Positions 20,648-28,083 of a stretch of DNA of 32,299 bases are shown here, one piece after another. The notes below the pieces were generated by a model. It was not told the DNA's origin. It did no database searches and saw nothing but the letters and a program-made list of their open reading frames with translations. Numbering within the stretch: position 1 is the first letter of the stretch; each line of letters starts with the position of its first letter. Both the position numbers and the translations under genes were made by a program. The DNA is from Candidatus Curtissbacteria bacterium RIFCSPHIGHO2_01_FULL_41_11 (GTDB taxonomy: Bacteria; Patescibacteriota; Microgenomatia; Curtissbacterales; GWA2-41-24), in the NCBI GenBank assembly GCA_001776335.1, contig MFAZ01000018.1, positions 54,657 to 86,955 on the forward strand, in the 5' to 3' direction.

Positions 20648-20684
20648 TAGCCACTAGAAATTAGCAACTAGTGGCTAGTTGCTA
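20648..20684. repeat. 7-bp-period array with overlapping inverted repeats
   Basis: AGCCACT AGAAATT AGCAACT AGTGGCT AGTTGCT; TAGCCACTA pairs with TAGTGGCTA, TAGCAACTAG pairs with CTAGTTGCTA. Confidence 0.92.
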
Positions 20685-20696
20685 AAATACTAAATT

Positions 20697-21242
20697 ATGC
20701 CTGATATTAATCTTATCCCGGTTGAAGAAAAAGCTCAGGAGCGAGCCGAGCAAACGCAAAAAAAATTGCAGTTTGTCGCTGTTGGTGTTCTTGTTTTAAG
20801 CGCCGTGGTAACACTAATCACTCTTTTGATGTATACAACGGCAGTCTCTAAAAAGAACAATTTAATCGCCCAGGTTGAGGATAATAGCGTAAAAATTAAT
20901 CAGTATAAGCCCCAAGAAGAGCTTTTGGTGGTTTCCAAAGACAAAGCTGGTGCTGCAGACCAGTTGCTTTCTGCAAGGACCGATTACAAGAATTTTTTCG
21001 GTAAAATGGCAGGTTTACTTCCCCAAGGTGTTTATTTTACGGATTTAAGGGTAAGCGATTCGAAAATAACTATTTCCGGGAGGGCAAAAACATCGGCAGA
21101 TGTTGCCGGTCTTGTCTCCTCTTTGACATCCGCTTCCGGTACGGAACTTGTGACTAACGTGGCTATAGATACTCTAAGTTCGGATGAATTTGGCGTTTAT
21201 GCTTTTGTGATTTCTGGGAAATTAACAGGAGTGAAAAAATGA
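20697..21242 (+). CDS. pilN: Type IV pilus assembly protein PilN-like
   Basis: 181 aa; INLIPVEEKAQE start, single TM, GKMAGLLPQGVYFTDLRVSDSKITISGRAKTSADVAGLVSSL. Confidence 0.85.
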   Translation: MPDINLIPVEEKAQERAEQTQKKLQFVAVGVLVLSAVVTLITLLMYTTAVSKKNNLIAQVEDNSVKINQYKPQEELLVVSKDKAGAADQLLSARTDYKNFFGKMAGLLPQGVYFTDLRVSDSKITISGRAKTSADVAGLVSSLTSASGTELVTNVAIDTLSSDEFGVYAFVISGKLTGVKK

Positions 21243-22039
21243 ATTTACCTAACGTTCCTTCGTTAAAGCTAAGCGTGGGTTTCGATACTTCCAGGATTGG
21301 TGCGATGGCAGCTCCAATTTCGGCAATTGTAATTTCAGTTATCGTGTTGTTTTTTATAGTTTGGCCTAAGTTTTCCAGCGTTTTGGCTTTGAGATCAGAA
21401 AACAAAGGTTTGGAAGACAGGGTGCAGCAACTGATTACCAAAGTCGGTATCCTGTCATCTTTCGACAAGATTGAGCTTCAGCAAGACTTGGGATATGCGG
21501 AGGCGCTTTTACCGTCTGACAAGGCAACGTTTTCCATGATACACCAGATCGAATCTGCAGCAGGAAGCAGCGGTGTAGTTTTGAGTAAGGTGGACGTTGC
21601 GCCGGGTTCTGTTTCTGCAGACAGTTCTACTGGTGGATCGGGGGTACAGGCGGCACCAGCGGGCCAGGCAAGTAAGGAGCCTGATGCGGCACCCAAAATT
21701 CAAGTTAGGATTTCGACGACCGGTGATTACAATTCTTTTCTTAATTTTCTCTCGACTATATCATCCGTAAGTCGGGTGACTTCAATCGAGGATCTTACGC
21801 TTTCATCTTCTTCGACGCAGGGTGTTGTAGCACCTTTAAAAGTCAGTATGGTAATTAATGCTTATTGGAAGCCCAGAGCTACAAAACTTGGTCAAATAGA
21901 GTCTCCAGTATCCAAACTTACTGATTCAGAACAAGCGAGACTAGATAAGGTTAAAACAGCTGTTGGTGTTGGACAACCCTCCTTCAGTGAAGTTCCCAGT
22001 GTACCTATCGGAAGATCTGACTTGTTTGCGCCGTTTTAA
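21239..22039 (+). CDS. pilO: Type IV pilus assembly protein PilO-like
   Basis: 266 aa; N-terminal TM + coiled coil, periplasmic domain; start overlaps pilN stop (ATGA). Confidence 0.8.
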   Translation: MNLPNVPSLKLSVGFDTSRIGAMAAPISAIVISVIVLFFIVWPKFSSVLALRSENKGLEDRVQQLITKVGILSSFDKIELQQDLGYAEALLPSDKATFSMIHQIESAAGSSGVVLSKVDVAPGSVSADSSTGGSGVQAAPAGQASKEPDAAPKIQVRISTTGDYNSFLNFLSTISSVSRVTSIEDLTLSSSSTQGVVAPLKVSMVINAYWKPRATKLGQIESPVSKLTDSEQARLDKVKTAVGVGQPSFSEVPSVPIGRSDLFAPF

Positions 22040-22043
22040 CTTG

Positions 22044-22065
22044 GAGAAAAGCTAGCGCTTTTCTC
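22044..22065 (+). terminator. Terminator-like hairpin after pilO
   Basis: GAGAAAAGC-TAGC-GCTTTTCTC, perfect 9-bp stem. Confidence 0.55.
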
Positions 22066-22097
22066 GATATTCCCTTTCCCTCATCGGACAAAATATT

Positions 22098-22140
22098 CAG
22101 TGCCATGCGGTTCTCGTTCTGCAATGCAGAACTGCGGCCT
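22098..22140. repeat. Dispersed hairpin repeat, copy 2
   Basis: CAGTGCCATGCGGTTCTC + GTTCTGC-AAT-GCAGAAC + TGCGGCCT; compare 16557-16600. Confidence 0.85.
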
Positions 22141-22174
22141 AGCAAACTGACAAAGCAAGATTTGATTTTGGAAT

Positions 22175-22840
22175 TTATATTTCATCTAGGAGTTCGGGGC
22201 GGAATTTTTTTGTGCGTTTTTTGGCTTCTTTTTGGCGCCAATTCTCTATTTGCTTGTGATTTCCTGAGAGTAGAACTTGAGGAACTCGCTGTCCTCGAAA
22301 ATTTTCAGGCCGCGTATACTGAGGGTATTCAAGTAAGCTGTCGGAGAACGACTCTTTTTTGGGCGAGTCTTTGTGAATGGAACCGGGAATTAGTCTAGTT
22401 ACTGAGTCGACAATTGCCATTGCCGCTATTTCGCCCCCTGTCATGACAAAGTCGCCGGTTGAGATGACGTCGTCTACAAATTTCTCCACGCGTGCATCTA
22501 TGCCTTCATAATGCCCGCAGATTATAGCTAGAGACTTTTTTTTGGCGAAGTCTTGGGTTTTTTTTTGATTATATTTTTTGCCTGATGCCGAAAGGAGAAT
22601 GGTGTATGGTCGCGGCTTGATCGACTCCAAAGCTTTTACAAGAATATCCGTGCGCATGACCATTCCTCTTCCGCCACCATAAGGTTTATCGTCAACAGAC
22701 TTGTGCTTATCTTTGGCAAAATCCCTTGGATTAATGAAATTTATTTTGACTATTTTTTTAGCCTGTGCACGTTTTATGATGCTTGTTGAAAATGCGCTTT
22801 CGAAAATTTCCGGGAACAATGTAATGATATGGAAGGTCAT
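22175..22840 (-). CDS. trmD: tRNA (guanine-N1)-methyltransferase
   Basis: 221 aa; FHIITLFPEIFES, DDKPYGGGRGMVM, CGHYEGIDARV, GDFVMTGGEIAAMAIVDSVTRLIPG. Confidence 0.95.
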   Translation of the reverse strand: MTFHIITLFPEIFESAFSTSIIKRAQAKKIVKINFINPRDFAKDKHKSVDDKPYGGGRGMVMRTDILVKALESIKPRPYTILLSASGKKYNQKKTQDFAKKKSLAIICGHYEGIDARVEKFVDDVISTGDFVMTGGEIAAMAIVDSVTRLIPGSIHKDSPKKESFSDSLLEYPQYTRPENFRGQRVPQVLLSGNHKQIENWRQKEAKKRTKKFRPELLDEI

Positions 22841-22922
22841 TTATAAATTGATCTAAATAAGTACCAATTACCAAATGTTTAATAAATTAGAAATTTGATT
22901 AATTAGAAATTAGTAATTTATT

Positions 22923-23156
22923 TTATGCTTCTTGGACTTCCAGATGAGCGAAGAGGTCCTCTTTTATTGCCCGGATTTTAACGAGGTTTTTAATGGCTTT
23001 AATCATCTTTCCTTCTTTGCCGATAACCTTGGCAATTTCTTCTTTCGGGACAAATACATTAAAAATAATGTTTTGACCGTTTTCTTGTTTTTCTATTCGA
23101 ACTTTTTTGATGTCTGAGACCAGAGGTTCTATTAAAAGTGTAATTAAATCTTCCAT
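22923..23156 (-). CDS. khpA: KH-domain RNA-binding protein KhpA
   Basis: 77 aa; single KH domain with VPKEEIAKVIGKEGKMIKAIKNLV, between rpsP and trmD. Confidence 0.88.
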   Translation of the reverse strand: MEDLITLLIEPLVSDIKKVRIEKQENGQNIIFNVFVPKEEIAKVIGKEGKMIKAIKNLVKIRAIKEDLFAHLEVQEA

Positions 23157-23161
23157 TTTTT

Positions 23162-23196
23162 AGTATTCAGTATTTAGTATTTAGTATTCAGTATTA
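23162..23196. repeat. 7-bp-period array: AGTATTC, AGTATTT x2, AGTATTC, AGTATTA
   Basis: Five consecutive heptads; last unit contains the rpsP stop codon. Confidence 0.95.
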
Positions 23197-23730
23197 AGGT
23201 TGGGATGTTTCAGGCTTTGGCTCAGGTTTGCTCGCCTCAGTTTTATCTACAGCTTGTTGGTTTTGCTCTGCTTTTACTTTATCTGATCCTTTAGACTCTT
23301 CAACTATTGCTTCTTTTGTAATAGATTCAGCCGCAGTTGTCTTTACTGCGTCAGTTTCTTCTTCCCGCTCACTTTGTGAGCGAGGCTCGCTCGCCTCGCT
23401 GCTCACCTCGTCTTCGACTTGTCGAAGCGGGCGAAGCGGGACTTTGTCGGCTTTTGCCTTGTCGCGTGCTAATTTTCTTTTGGAGACCTTTTTGGTCAAA
23501 CTACCCTTTTCCAGGAGGCTTATGACTGCAAGTGTTGGTTTTGCACCCTTTTTGGTCCAAGCGGCCAATTTTTCTTTATCTATTTCTAAAGAGGGCGTAT
23601 TGAACGGATTATAAAAACCCAAAATTTCCAAGAAACCCCCGTCTCTCTTACTTCGTGTATCTAGGGCCACGATGCGGAAAGAAACTTGGTGACTTTTGCC
23701 TGTTCTGGTAAGCCTTATTTTAACTGACAT
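23194..23730 (-). CDS. rpsP: 30S ribosomal protein bS16 with long low-complexity C-terminal extension
   Basis: MSVKIRLTRTGKSHQVSFRIVALDTRSKRDGGFLEILGFYNP; about 90-aa acidic/polar extension. Confidence 0.93.
   Translation of the reverse strand: MSVKIRLTRTGKSHQVSFRIVALDTRSKRDGGFLEILGFYNPFNTPSLEIDKEKLAAWTKKGAKPTLAVISLLEKGSLTKKVSKRKLARDKAKADKVPLRPLRQVEDEVSSEASEPRSQSEREEETDAVKTTAAESITKEAIVEESKGSDKVKAEQNQQAVDKTEASKPEPKPETSQP
23366..23427. repeat. Cluster of three hairpins inside rpsP extension
   Basis: CGCTCAC-TTT-GTGAGCG (23366-23382), CGAGGC-TCGCTC-GCCTCG (23381-23398), CTTCGAC-TT-GTCGAAG (23412-23427). Confidence 0.8.
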
Positions 23731-23766
23731 AATTAGGTGTTTAATTTGCGATTTACAGCTTGGGGT

Positions 23767-23795
23767 ATTATCTCAGAAAACACGCTTGGCTTCAA
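23767..23795 (-). promoter_or_regulatory. Predicted promoter of rpsP
   Basis: Minus strand TTGAAG-17 nt-GATAAT with extended TG (TGAGATAAT). Confidence 0.5.
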
Positions 23796-24520
23796 CTAAT
23801 AGTTCTATCTACTTTTAAAAGAGCATCGCGAGCCGCACTTTGTGCGGCGGTTTGCTTGTTTCTGCCAACTCCCGCACCCAGTAGTTTGTCGTCGAGATAT
23901 ACACCGACTTTAAATTTTCTTTCATGGTCTGGTCCCCAAGAATTTATCAATTTATAAGTTGGTGATTTGTGCTTTTTGCGCTGGAGAATTTCCTGAAGTT
24001 TGGATTTATTGTCGGAAACTGCGGATTCTGCCAGCTCCTTCCAATTACTAAGTATGTTTTTTTCCAGGAACTTTTCCGACTTTTCCAGTCCCTGATCGAG
24101 AAAAATTGCGCCTATTAAGGCTTCGAAAGTGTTTGCCAGGATTGTTGTATTGGTGCGACCACCAGTATCTTCTTCACCTTTTGAAAGAAACAGATAGTGG
24201 CCAAGATCAAGATTTTCTGCAAGTTTTGCAAGTGTTTCTGTTCTAACTAGAGCGGCACGCAGCTGTGTCAGGTCACCCTCAGTACTATCGGGTAAATTTT
24301 CAAAAAGAAACTTCGATACTACAAGAGACAATACGGAATCACCCAAAAACTCCATTCTTTCATTTGACTGCCCTGTAAAATTTTTGTGTTCGTTTAAATA
24401 GGAGCGGTGAATAAAAGCGTTTTTTAAAAATTTTTCGTTGGCGAAGTTAATTCCAATAGCGTTTTGGAGTTTACTCACAGGACTAGACGGTTGTAACGTG
24501 TTCATATAAATAATTGGCAA
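23792..24520 (-). CDS. rnc: Ribonuclease III
   Basis: 242 aa; NERMEFLGDSVLSLVVS signature and C-terminal dsRBD; start may be internal Met (MNTLQP). Confidence 0.95.
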   Translation of the reverse strand: MPIIYMNTLQPSSPVSKLQNAIGINFANEKFLKNAFIHRSYLNEHKNFTGQSNERMEFLGDSVLSLVVSKFLFENLPDSTEGDLTQLRAALVRTETLAKLAENLDLGHYLFLSKGEEDTGGRTNTTILANTFEALIGAIFLDQGLEKSEKFLEKNILSNWKELAESAVSDNKSKLQEILQRKKHKSPTYKLINSWGPDHERKFKVGVYLDDKLLGAGVGRNKQTAAQSAARDALLKVDRTIS

Positions 24521-24725
24521 TATCTGCGACCTGTTTAAATTTCAGATAATCGTTTGGAGGAATTTCTATTTCATATTTATCTTCAATCTGGGCAATAAGG
24601 TCTTCGAGGTCAAACTCTGTCATATTGAGGTCTGTTTCCAAAAAAGAGTCTTCTTCTACGGTATCTTCCTCAAGACCAAATTGTTTTACTATCAATTTTT
24701 TAAGTTCTTCAAGATAATCAACCAT
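24483..24725 (-). CDS. Acyl-carrier-protein-like protein lacking the phosphopantetheine Ser
   Basis: 80 aa; aligns to AcpP over its length but DLGADSLD is DLNMTEFD. Confidence 0.75.
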   Translation of the reverse strand: MVDYLEELKKLIVKQFGLEEDTVEEDSFLETDLNMTEFDLEDLIAQIEDKYEIEIPPNDYLKFKQVADIANYLYEHVTTV

Positions 24726-24731
24726 AAAGTT

Positions 24732-24763
24732 AGTTATAAGTTATTAGCCACTAGCTACTAGCC
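24732..24763. repeat. 7-bp-period array: AGTTATA, AGTTATT, AGCCACT, AGCTACT, AGCC
   Basis: Four heptads plus partial; overlaps the nusB stop. Confidence 0.9.
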
Positions 24764-25124
24764 GTTTTGATTTAATTATTGCTCCCAAGACACCATTGAT
24801 GAAGCCAGGCGATGATTCACTTCCGTATTCTTTGGCTATTTCGACTGCTTCGTCTACTATTACTTTGTAGGGCTCTTTTATAGTTTTAAACATAAGCTCC
24901 CAGATTGCAAGTCTTAGAATTGAGATGTCCAGAGGGGCAATTTGAGCGATCGGCCAGGCAGGAGCGTTTTTAGAAATAAGGCTGTCGATGGTTTTTTGTT
25001 TTTTGATTACGGCCTTTGCCGTTTCGTTGTTTTTCAAATCTTTGTTTGCCTGAAAACTATACTCAAACAATTTTTTGACGGTTTCCACGCGAGCATGGTG
25101 GCGCGGATCACTTTTAAGCTTCAT
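24744..25124 (-). CDS. nusB: Transcription antitermination factor NusB
   Basis: 126 aa; [15 protein letters not shown]...[28 protein letters not shown]. Confidence 0.9.
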   Translation of the reverse strand: MKLKSDPRHHARVETVKKLFEYSFQANKDLKNNETAKAVIKKQKTIDSLISKNAPAWPIAQIAPLDISILRLAIWELMFKTIKEPYKVIVDEAVEIAKEYGSESSPGFINGVLGAIIKSKRLVASG

Positions 25125-25199
25125 AGTATAAAGTATTCAGTATTATGTATTATGGTTAGGATTTCCTTAATACTATATACATGATACCTAATACTATTT
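25125..25199. repeat. Two 7-bp-period arrays in inverted orientation
   Basis: AGTATAA AGTATTC AGTATTA TGTATTA (25125-25152) and ACTATAT ACATGAT ACCTAAT ACTATTT (25172-25199). Confidence 0.88.
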
Positions 25200-25353
25200 A
25201 CTTGTAGAAGCCGCAATTTGGACAGGCACGGTGTGGGAACTTTGGACTCTGGCACTTGGGGCAAGTTACTAAAGTTGGCAGACGAAGACTGATTGCAGCC
25301 TTTCTGGTTCGGGTTCGAGATTTTGCGTGTTTTTTCTTTGGTAATGGTGTCAT
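25198..25353 (-). CDS. rpmF: 50S ribosomal protein bL32, zinc-ribbon type (not in supplied ORF track)
   Basis: MTPLPKKKHAKSRTRTRKAAISLRLPTLVTCPKCQSPKFPHRACPNCGFYK*, 51 aa. Confidence 0.93.
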   Translation of the reverse strand: MTPLPKKKHAKSRTRTRKAAISLRLPTLVTCPKCQSPKFPHRACPNCGFYK

Positions 25354-25359
25354 GATTTA

Positions 25360-25394
25360 ACTATAAACTATAAACTTTAAACTTGAAACTATAA
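25360..25394. repeat. 7-bp-period array: ACTATAA x2, ACTTTAA, ACTTGAA, ACTATAA
   Basis: Five consecutive heptads in the rpmF leader (AGT-anchored on minus strand). Confidence 0.95.
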
Positions 25395-25410
25395 AAATTG
25401 CCTTCGGGTG

Positions 25411-25440
25411 ATTATATAGGGGTTTGTTCGCTTGCGTCAA
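25411..25440 (-). promoter_or_regulatory. Predicted promoter of rpmF-nusB operon
   Basis: Minus strand TTGACG-18 nt-TATAAT. Confidence 0.65.
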
Positions 25441-25790
25441 CTTTGATGCGGGTTTCTCTTTGCTTGTTTTTTGGCGGTTCTGATAGCTTCGCGGCTCGTT
25501 CCTCCTCCAATAATTCTTCCTCCACCAAAAGAGACTGACTTTACGTCGAGAAGAGGCAAAATTCTTGAAGGTGTTAACTCAACTGCTTTTACTAATCCGC
25601 TTTCGTCTTCAACCGTGGCTGGTTTGTGCTGATAACCGTTGCAGTCGATTGGTTTATGCGATATCAAAGTAATTCTAAGCTCTTGGATGGAACGAATTTC
25701 TGGTGGAGGAACGTTTGGTTTGTTGAGGACAAGCCGACTTGATCCTTCCCTAACCGGTTTGATTCTTCTGCCTGGAATATATTGCTCCAT
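25437..25790 (-). CDS. Uncharacterised 117-aa protein
   Basis: ORF with own predicted promoter and leader hairpin; no recognised family. Confidence 0.65.
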   Translation of the reverse strand: MEQYIPGRRIKPVREGSSRLVLNKPNVPPPEIRSIQELRITLISHKPIDCNGYQHKPATVEDESGLVKAVELTPSRILPLLDVKSVSFGGGRIIGGGTSREAIRTAKKQAKRNPHQS

Positions 25791-25798
25791 TTTCCAAT

Positions 25799-25829
25799 AA
25801 AAAAACTGCTACGGGTCAGGTTTGCAGTT
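25799..25829 (-). terminator. Terminator-like hairpin upstream of the 117-aa gene
   Basis: Minus strand AACTGC...GCAGTT followed by TTTTT. Confidence 0.6.
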
Positions 25830-25839
25830 AACTGTTATT

Positions 25840-25869
25840 AGAATATTCTTTTTGTGAAAACTTTGTCAA
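25840..25869 (-). promoter_or_regulatory. Predicted promoter for the 117-aa gene
   Basis: Minus strand TTGACA-18 nt-TATTCT just beyond the recG stop. Confidence 0.5.
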
Positions 25870-25872
25870 GAT

Positions 25873-27909
25873 CTAATTCGGTTGGACATATTCAAGTTCA
25901 AAAGTATTTATTTTTTCTCTTAACAATGGATACTTTTCTAGGTTGGGGTCATTTTCTACCAGCTTTTTGGCTTCTGCTTGAGCTTTTGAAATCAAAACTT
26001 CGTCTGAGAGGTCGGCAATCTTTAAATTTGCAAAGCCTGATTGGCGAAATCCGAAAATTTCACCTGGTCCACGCAGCCTAAGATCAATTTCGGCAAGTTC
26101 AAATCCAACGTGAACTTTTTCCATGGATTTGAGGCGTTTTTGAGACATTTCTGATTGTGAATCGGAAAACAGGAGACAATAAGATTTGTGTTCTCCCCTG
26201 CCAACTCTGCCACGCAGCTGGTGAAGCTGGGCCAGTCCAAATCTTTCTGCAGATTCGATCATCATTATGGTTGCGTTTGGGATGTCGATTCCAACCTCAA
26301 CTACCGGTGTTGTCACCAAGATGTTGGTTTTGTCTGCTTTGAAGTTGCCTATGACTTTTTCCTTATCCTTACTTTTTAAGCGTCCGTGCAGAAGACCCAG
26401 TTTTACTTTTTTGCTGAAGTGGTTTTTTAGTTTTCCAAATTCAACTGTGGCTGCTTTTACGCTTTGCATTGTTTCGGAAGGCTCAACGAAAGGCGTGAGA
26501 ATGAACGCTTGTCTGCCTTCCATTATCTGCTTCTCGATAAATTGATAGGCGTCGAGCCTTTTTTTGTTTGGCACGACGAAGGTGGAAATTTTCTGGCGAC
26601 CAATGGGCATTTCGTCGAGAATGGAAAGATCAAGATCGCCATAAAGCGTCAGGGTCAGCGTTCTGGGGATAGGAGTTGCGGTCATGGTGAGCAGGTGGGG
26701 TGTTTCCTGTTTGGGACTTCCTGTAAAAAGTTTGGCACGCTGAGCTACACCGAATCTGTGCTGCTCGTCAACCACGACCAGCCCAATTTGTTTTTCAGCT
26801 TTGAAGGTTGAAAGAAGAGCGTGAGTTCCAACAGTAATGTCGCCTTTTTGTTTTTTGCTTCCTGTCCAGATGCCGGTTTTGATGCCGAAGGGTGAAAGGA
26901 GCTGGTTTATCGTCATTGCGTGTTGAAATACAAGAATTTCTGTTGGTGCTGCAATTAGCGTTTCGTAGCCGTTTAAATAGCTGATATAAGCTGCGGTTGC
27001 CGCTACTACAGTTTTTCCGGAGCCCACATCGCCTTCCAGAAGCCGGTTTGCGGGGATATTTTTCTGCATGTCTTGTAGAATTTCGGTAATTGCCCGCAGT
27101 TGCGCCTGGGTTAATTTGAAAGGGAGACTTTTAATAAATTCGACTACTTTCCCTTTTTCAACTTTCATGTTTGGAGCATGGTTTTTGTTTCGCCATTTCT
27201 CTTTTCTTTGTGCAGAAATGAATTGAGTTTCGAAAAGCTCGTCAAAGCCTAACCGTTTCCTAGCCAGGCTTACGTCTTGCAGGTTTTCGGGAAAATGAAT
27301 CTTGTGTAAGGCAGAATCTAAATCAATTAACTTTTGGTGGGAAATAATGTTATCCGGCATAAAATCTTTTTGTGATTTTAAATATTCAGGTAAAAATTTG
27401 GCGATCTTGGCCCGAAGCCATTTGGAGGTTACCCCTTCGGTTTCGGGGTAGACCGGGACAAGACGACCGGTGTGGAGAGTTGATAAGTCCTGGGGTGCGG
27501 TTTGAGTGCGTATTATTTCGTATTGTGGAGACATAAGTTTGAATCTGTGACCATCGAGTTCGACTTTTCCGGAGAGCGAAATCGGAGTACCTGCTTTAAT
27601 ATTTTTAGTCAGATATGGCTGGTTGAACCAGATGACTTCAATTGTTCCTGAGTCATCGGCCACCGTTGCCGTTGTGATGAACTTGCCCGTTCTGGTTCTG
27701 ATGTTTTTTATTTGCCAGACGTTACCTTGGATACTTACTTTTTCTCCAGGTGTTAAGTTTTGAATCGGCGCTATTTGCGAAAAATCATCATAGCGGAAAG
27801 GAAAGTGATAAATTAATTCTTCTAATGTTTCTATTTCGAGACGCTTCAGTTTATAGGAATAATATTGTCCAATTCCCGGAAGATTTTCGACTCGAGTTTT
27901 AGCGTCCAT
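25873..27909 (-). CDS. recG: ATP-dependent DNA helicase RecG
   Basis: 678 aa; LLEGDVGSGKTVVA, VVDEQHRFGVAQR, MTATPIPRTL, RGRVGRGEHKSYCLL. Confidence 0.95.
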   Translation of the reverse strand: MDAKTRVENLPGIGQYYSYKLKRLEIETLEELIYHFPFRYDDFSQIAPIQNLTPGEKVSIQGNVWQIKNIRTRTGKFITTATVADDSGTIEVIWFNQPYLTKNIKAGTPISLSGKVELDGHRFKLMSPQYEIIRTQTAPQDLSTLHTGRLVPVYPETEGVTSKWLRAKIAKFLPEYLKSQKDFMPDNIISHQKLIDLDSALHKIHFPENLQDVSLARKRLGFDELFETQFISAQRKEKWRNKNHAPNMKVEKGKVVEFIKSLPFKLTQAQLRAITEILQDMQKNIPANRLLEGDVGSGKTVVAATAAYISYLNGYETLIAAPTEILVFQHAMTINQLLSPFGIKTGIWTGSKKQKGDITVGTHALLSTFKAEKQIGLVVVDEQHRFGVAQRAKLFTGSPKQETPHLLTMTATPIPRTLTLTLYGDLDLSILDEMPIGRQKISTFVVPNKKRLDAYQFIEKQIMEGRQAFILTPFVEPSETMQSVKAATVEFGKLKNHFSKKVKLGLLHGRLKSKDKEKVIGNFKADKTNILVTTPVVEVGIDIPNATIMMIESAERFGLAQLHQLRGRVGRGEHKSYCLLFSDSQSEMSQKRLKSMEKVHVGFELAEIDLRLRGPGEIFGFRQSGFANLKIADLSDEVLISKAQAEAKKLVENDPNLEKYPLLREKINTFELEYVQPN

Positions 27910-27946
27910 AATTTCTCGTCAATTGTCGGGTGTTAAATTTCCGTTG

Positions 27947-28063
27947 TCAAATATTGGCGTAGAGGAGGTAGAGGGCAAACTGGCCGATGATAAAGGCAAG
28001 GCCGGAAATGATAATTACAAATTTCCAAAAATTTTTGAAATAGCGGCGTTTAAGGAGGAACAT
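27947..28063 (-). CDS. Possible 38-aa single-TM membrane protein (not in supplied ORF track)
   Basis: MFLLKRRYFKNFWKFVIIISGLAFIIGQFALYLLYANI*; basic N-terminus then a hydrophobic helix; fills tyrS-recG gap. Confidence 0.6.
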   Translation of the reverse strand: MFLLKRRYFKNFWKFVIIISGLAFIIGQFALYLLYANI

Positions 28064-28083
28064 AAACTATTGTTAAATTATTT

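Noticed and set aside
22105-22398. 97-aa plus-strand ORF
   Set aside because: Lies mostly antisense to trmD, which has clear family motifs; its start is in the dispersed hairpin repeat. Likely spurious.
22841-22922. AT-rich trmD-khpA gap with partial heptads (TACCAAT TACCAAA; AGAAATT AGTAATT)
   Set aside because: Suggestive of the same repeat family, but the 7-bp phase is broken, so it was not counted as a full array.
23830-23852. Hairpin CCGCAC-TTT-GTGCGG in rnc
   Set aside because: Falls in the dsRBD-coding helix (AAQSAARDAL), a pattern expected for RNase III, so coding constraint explains it.
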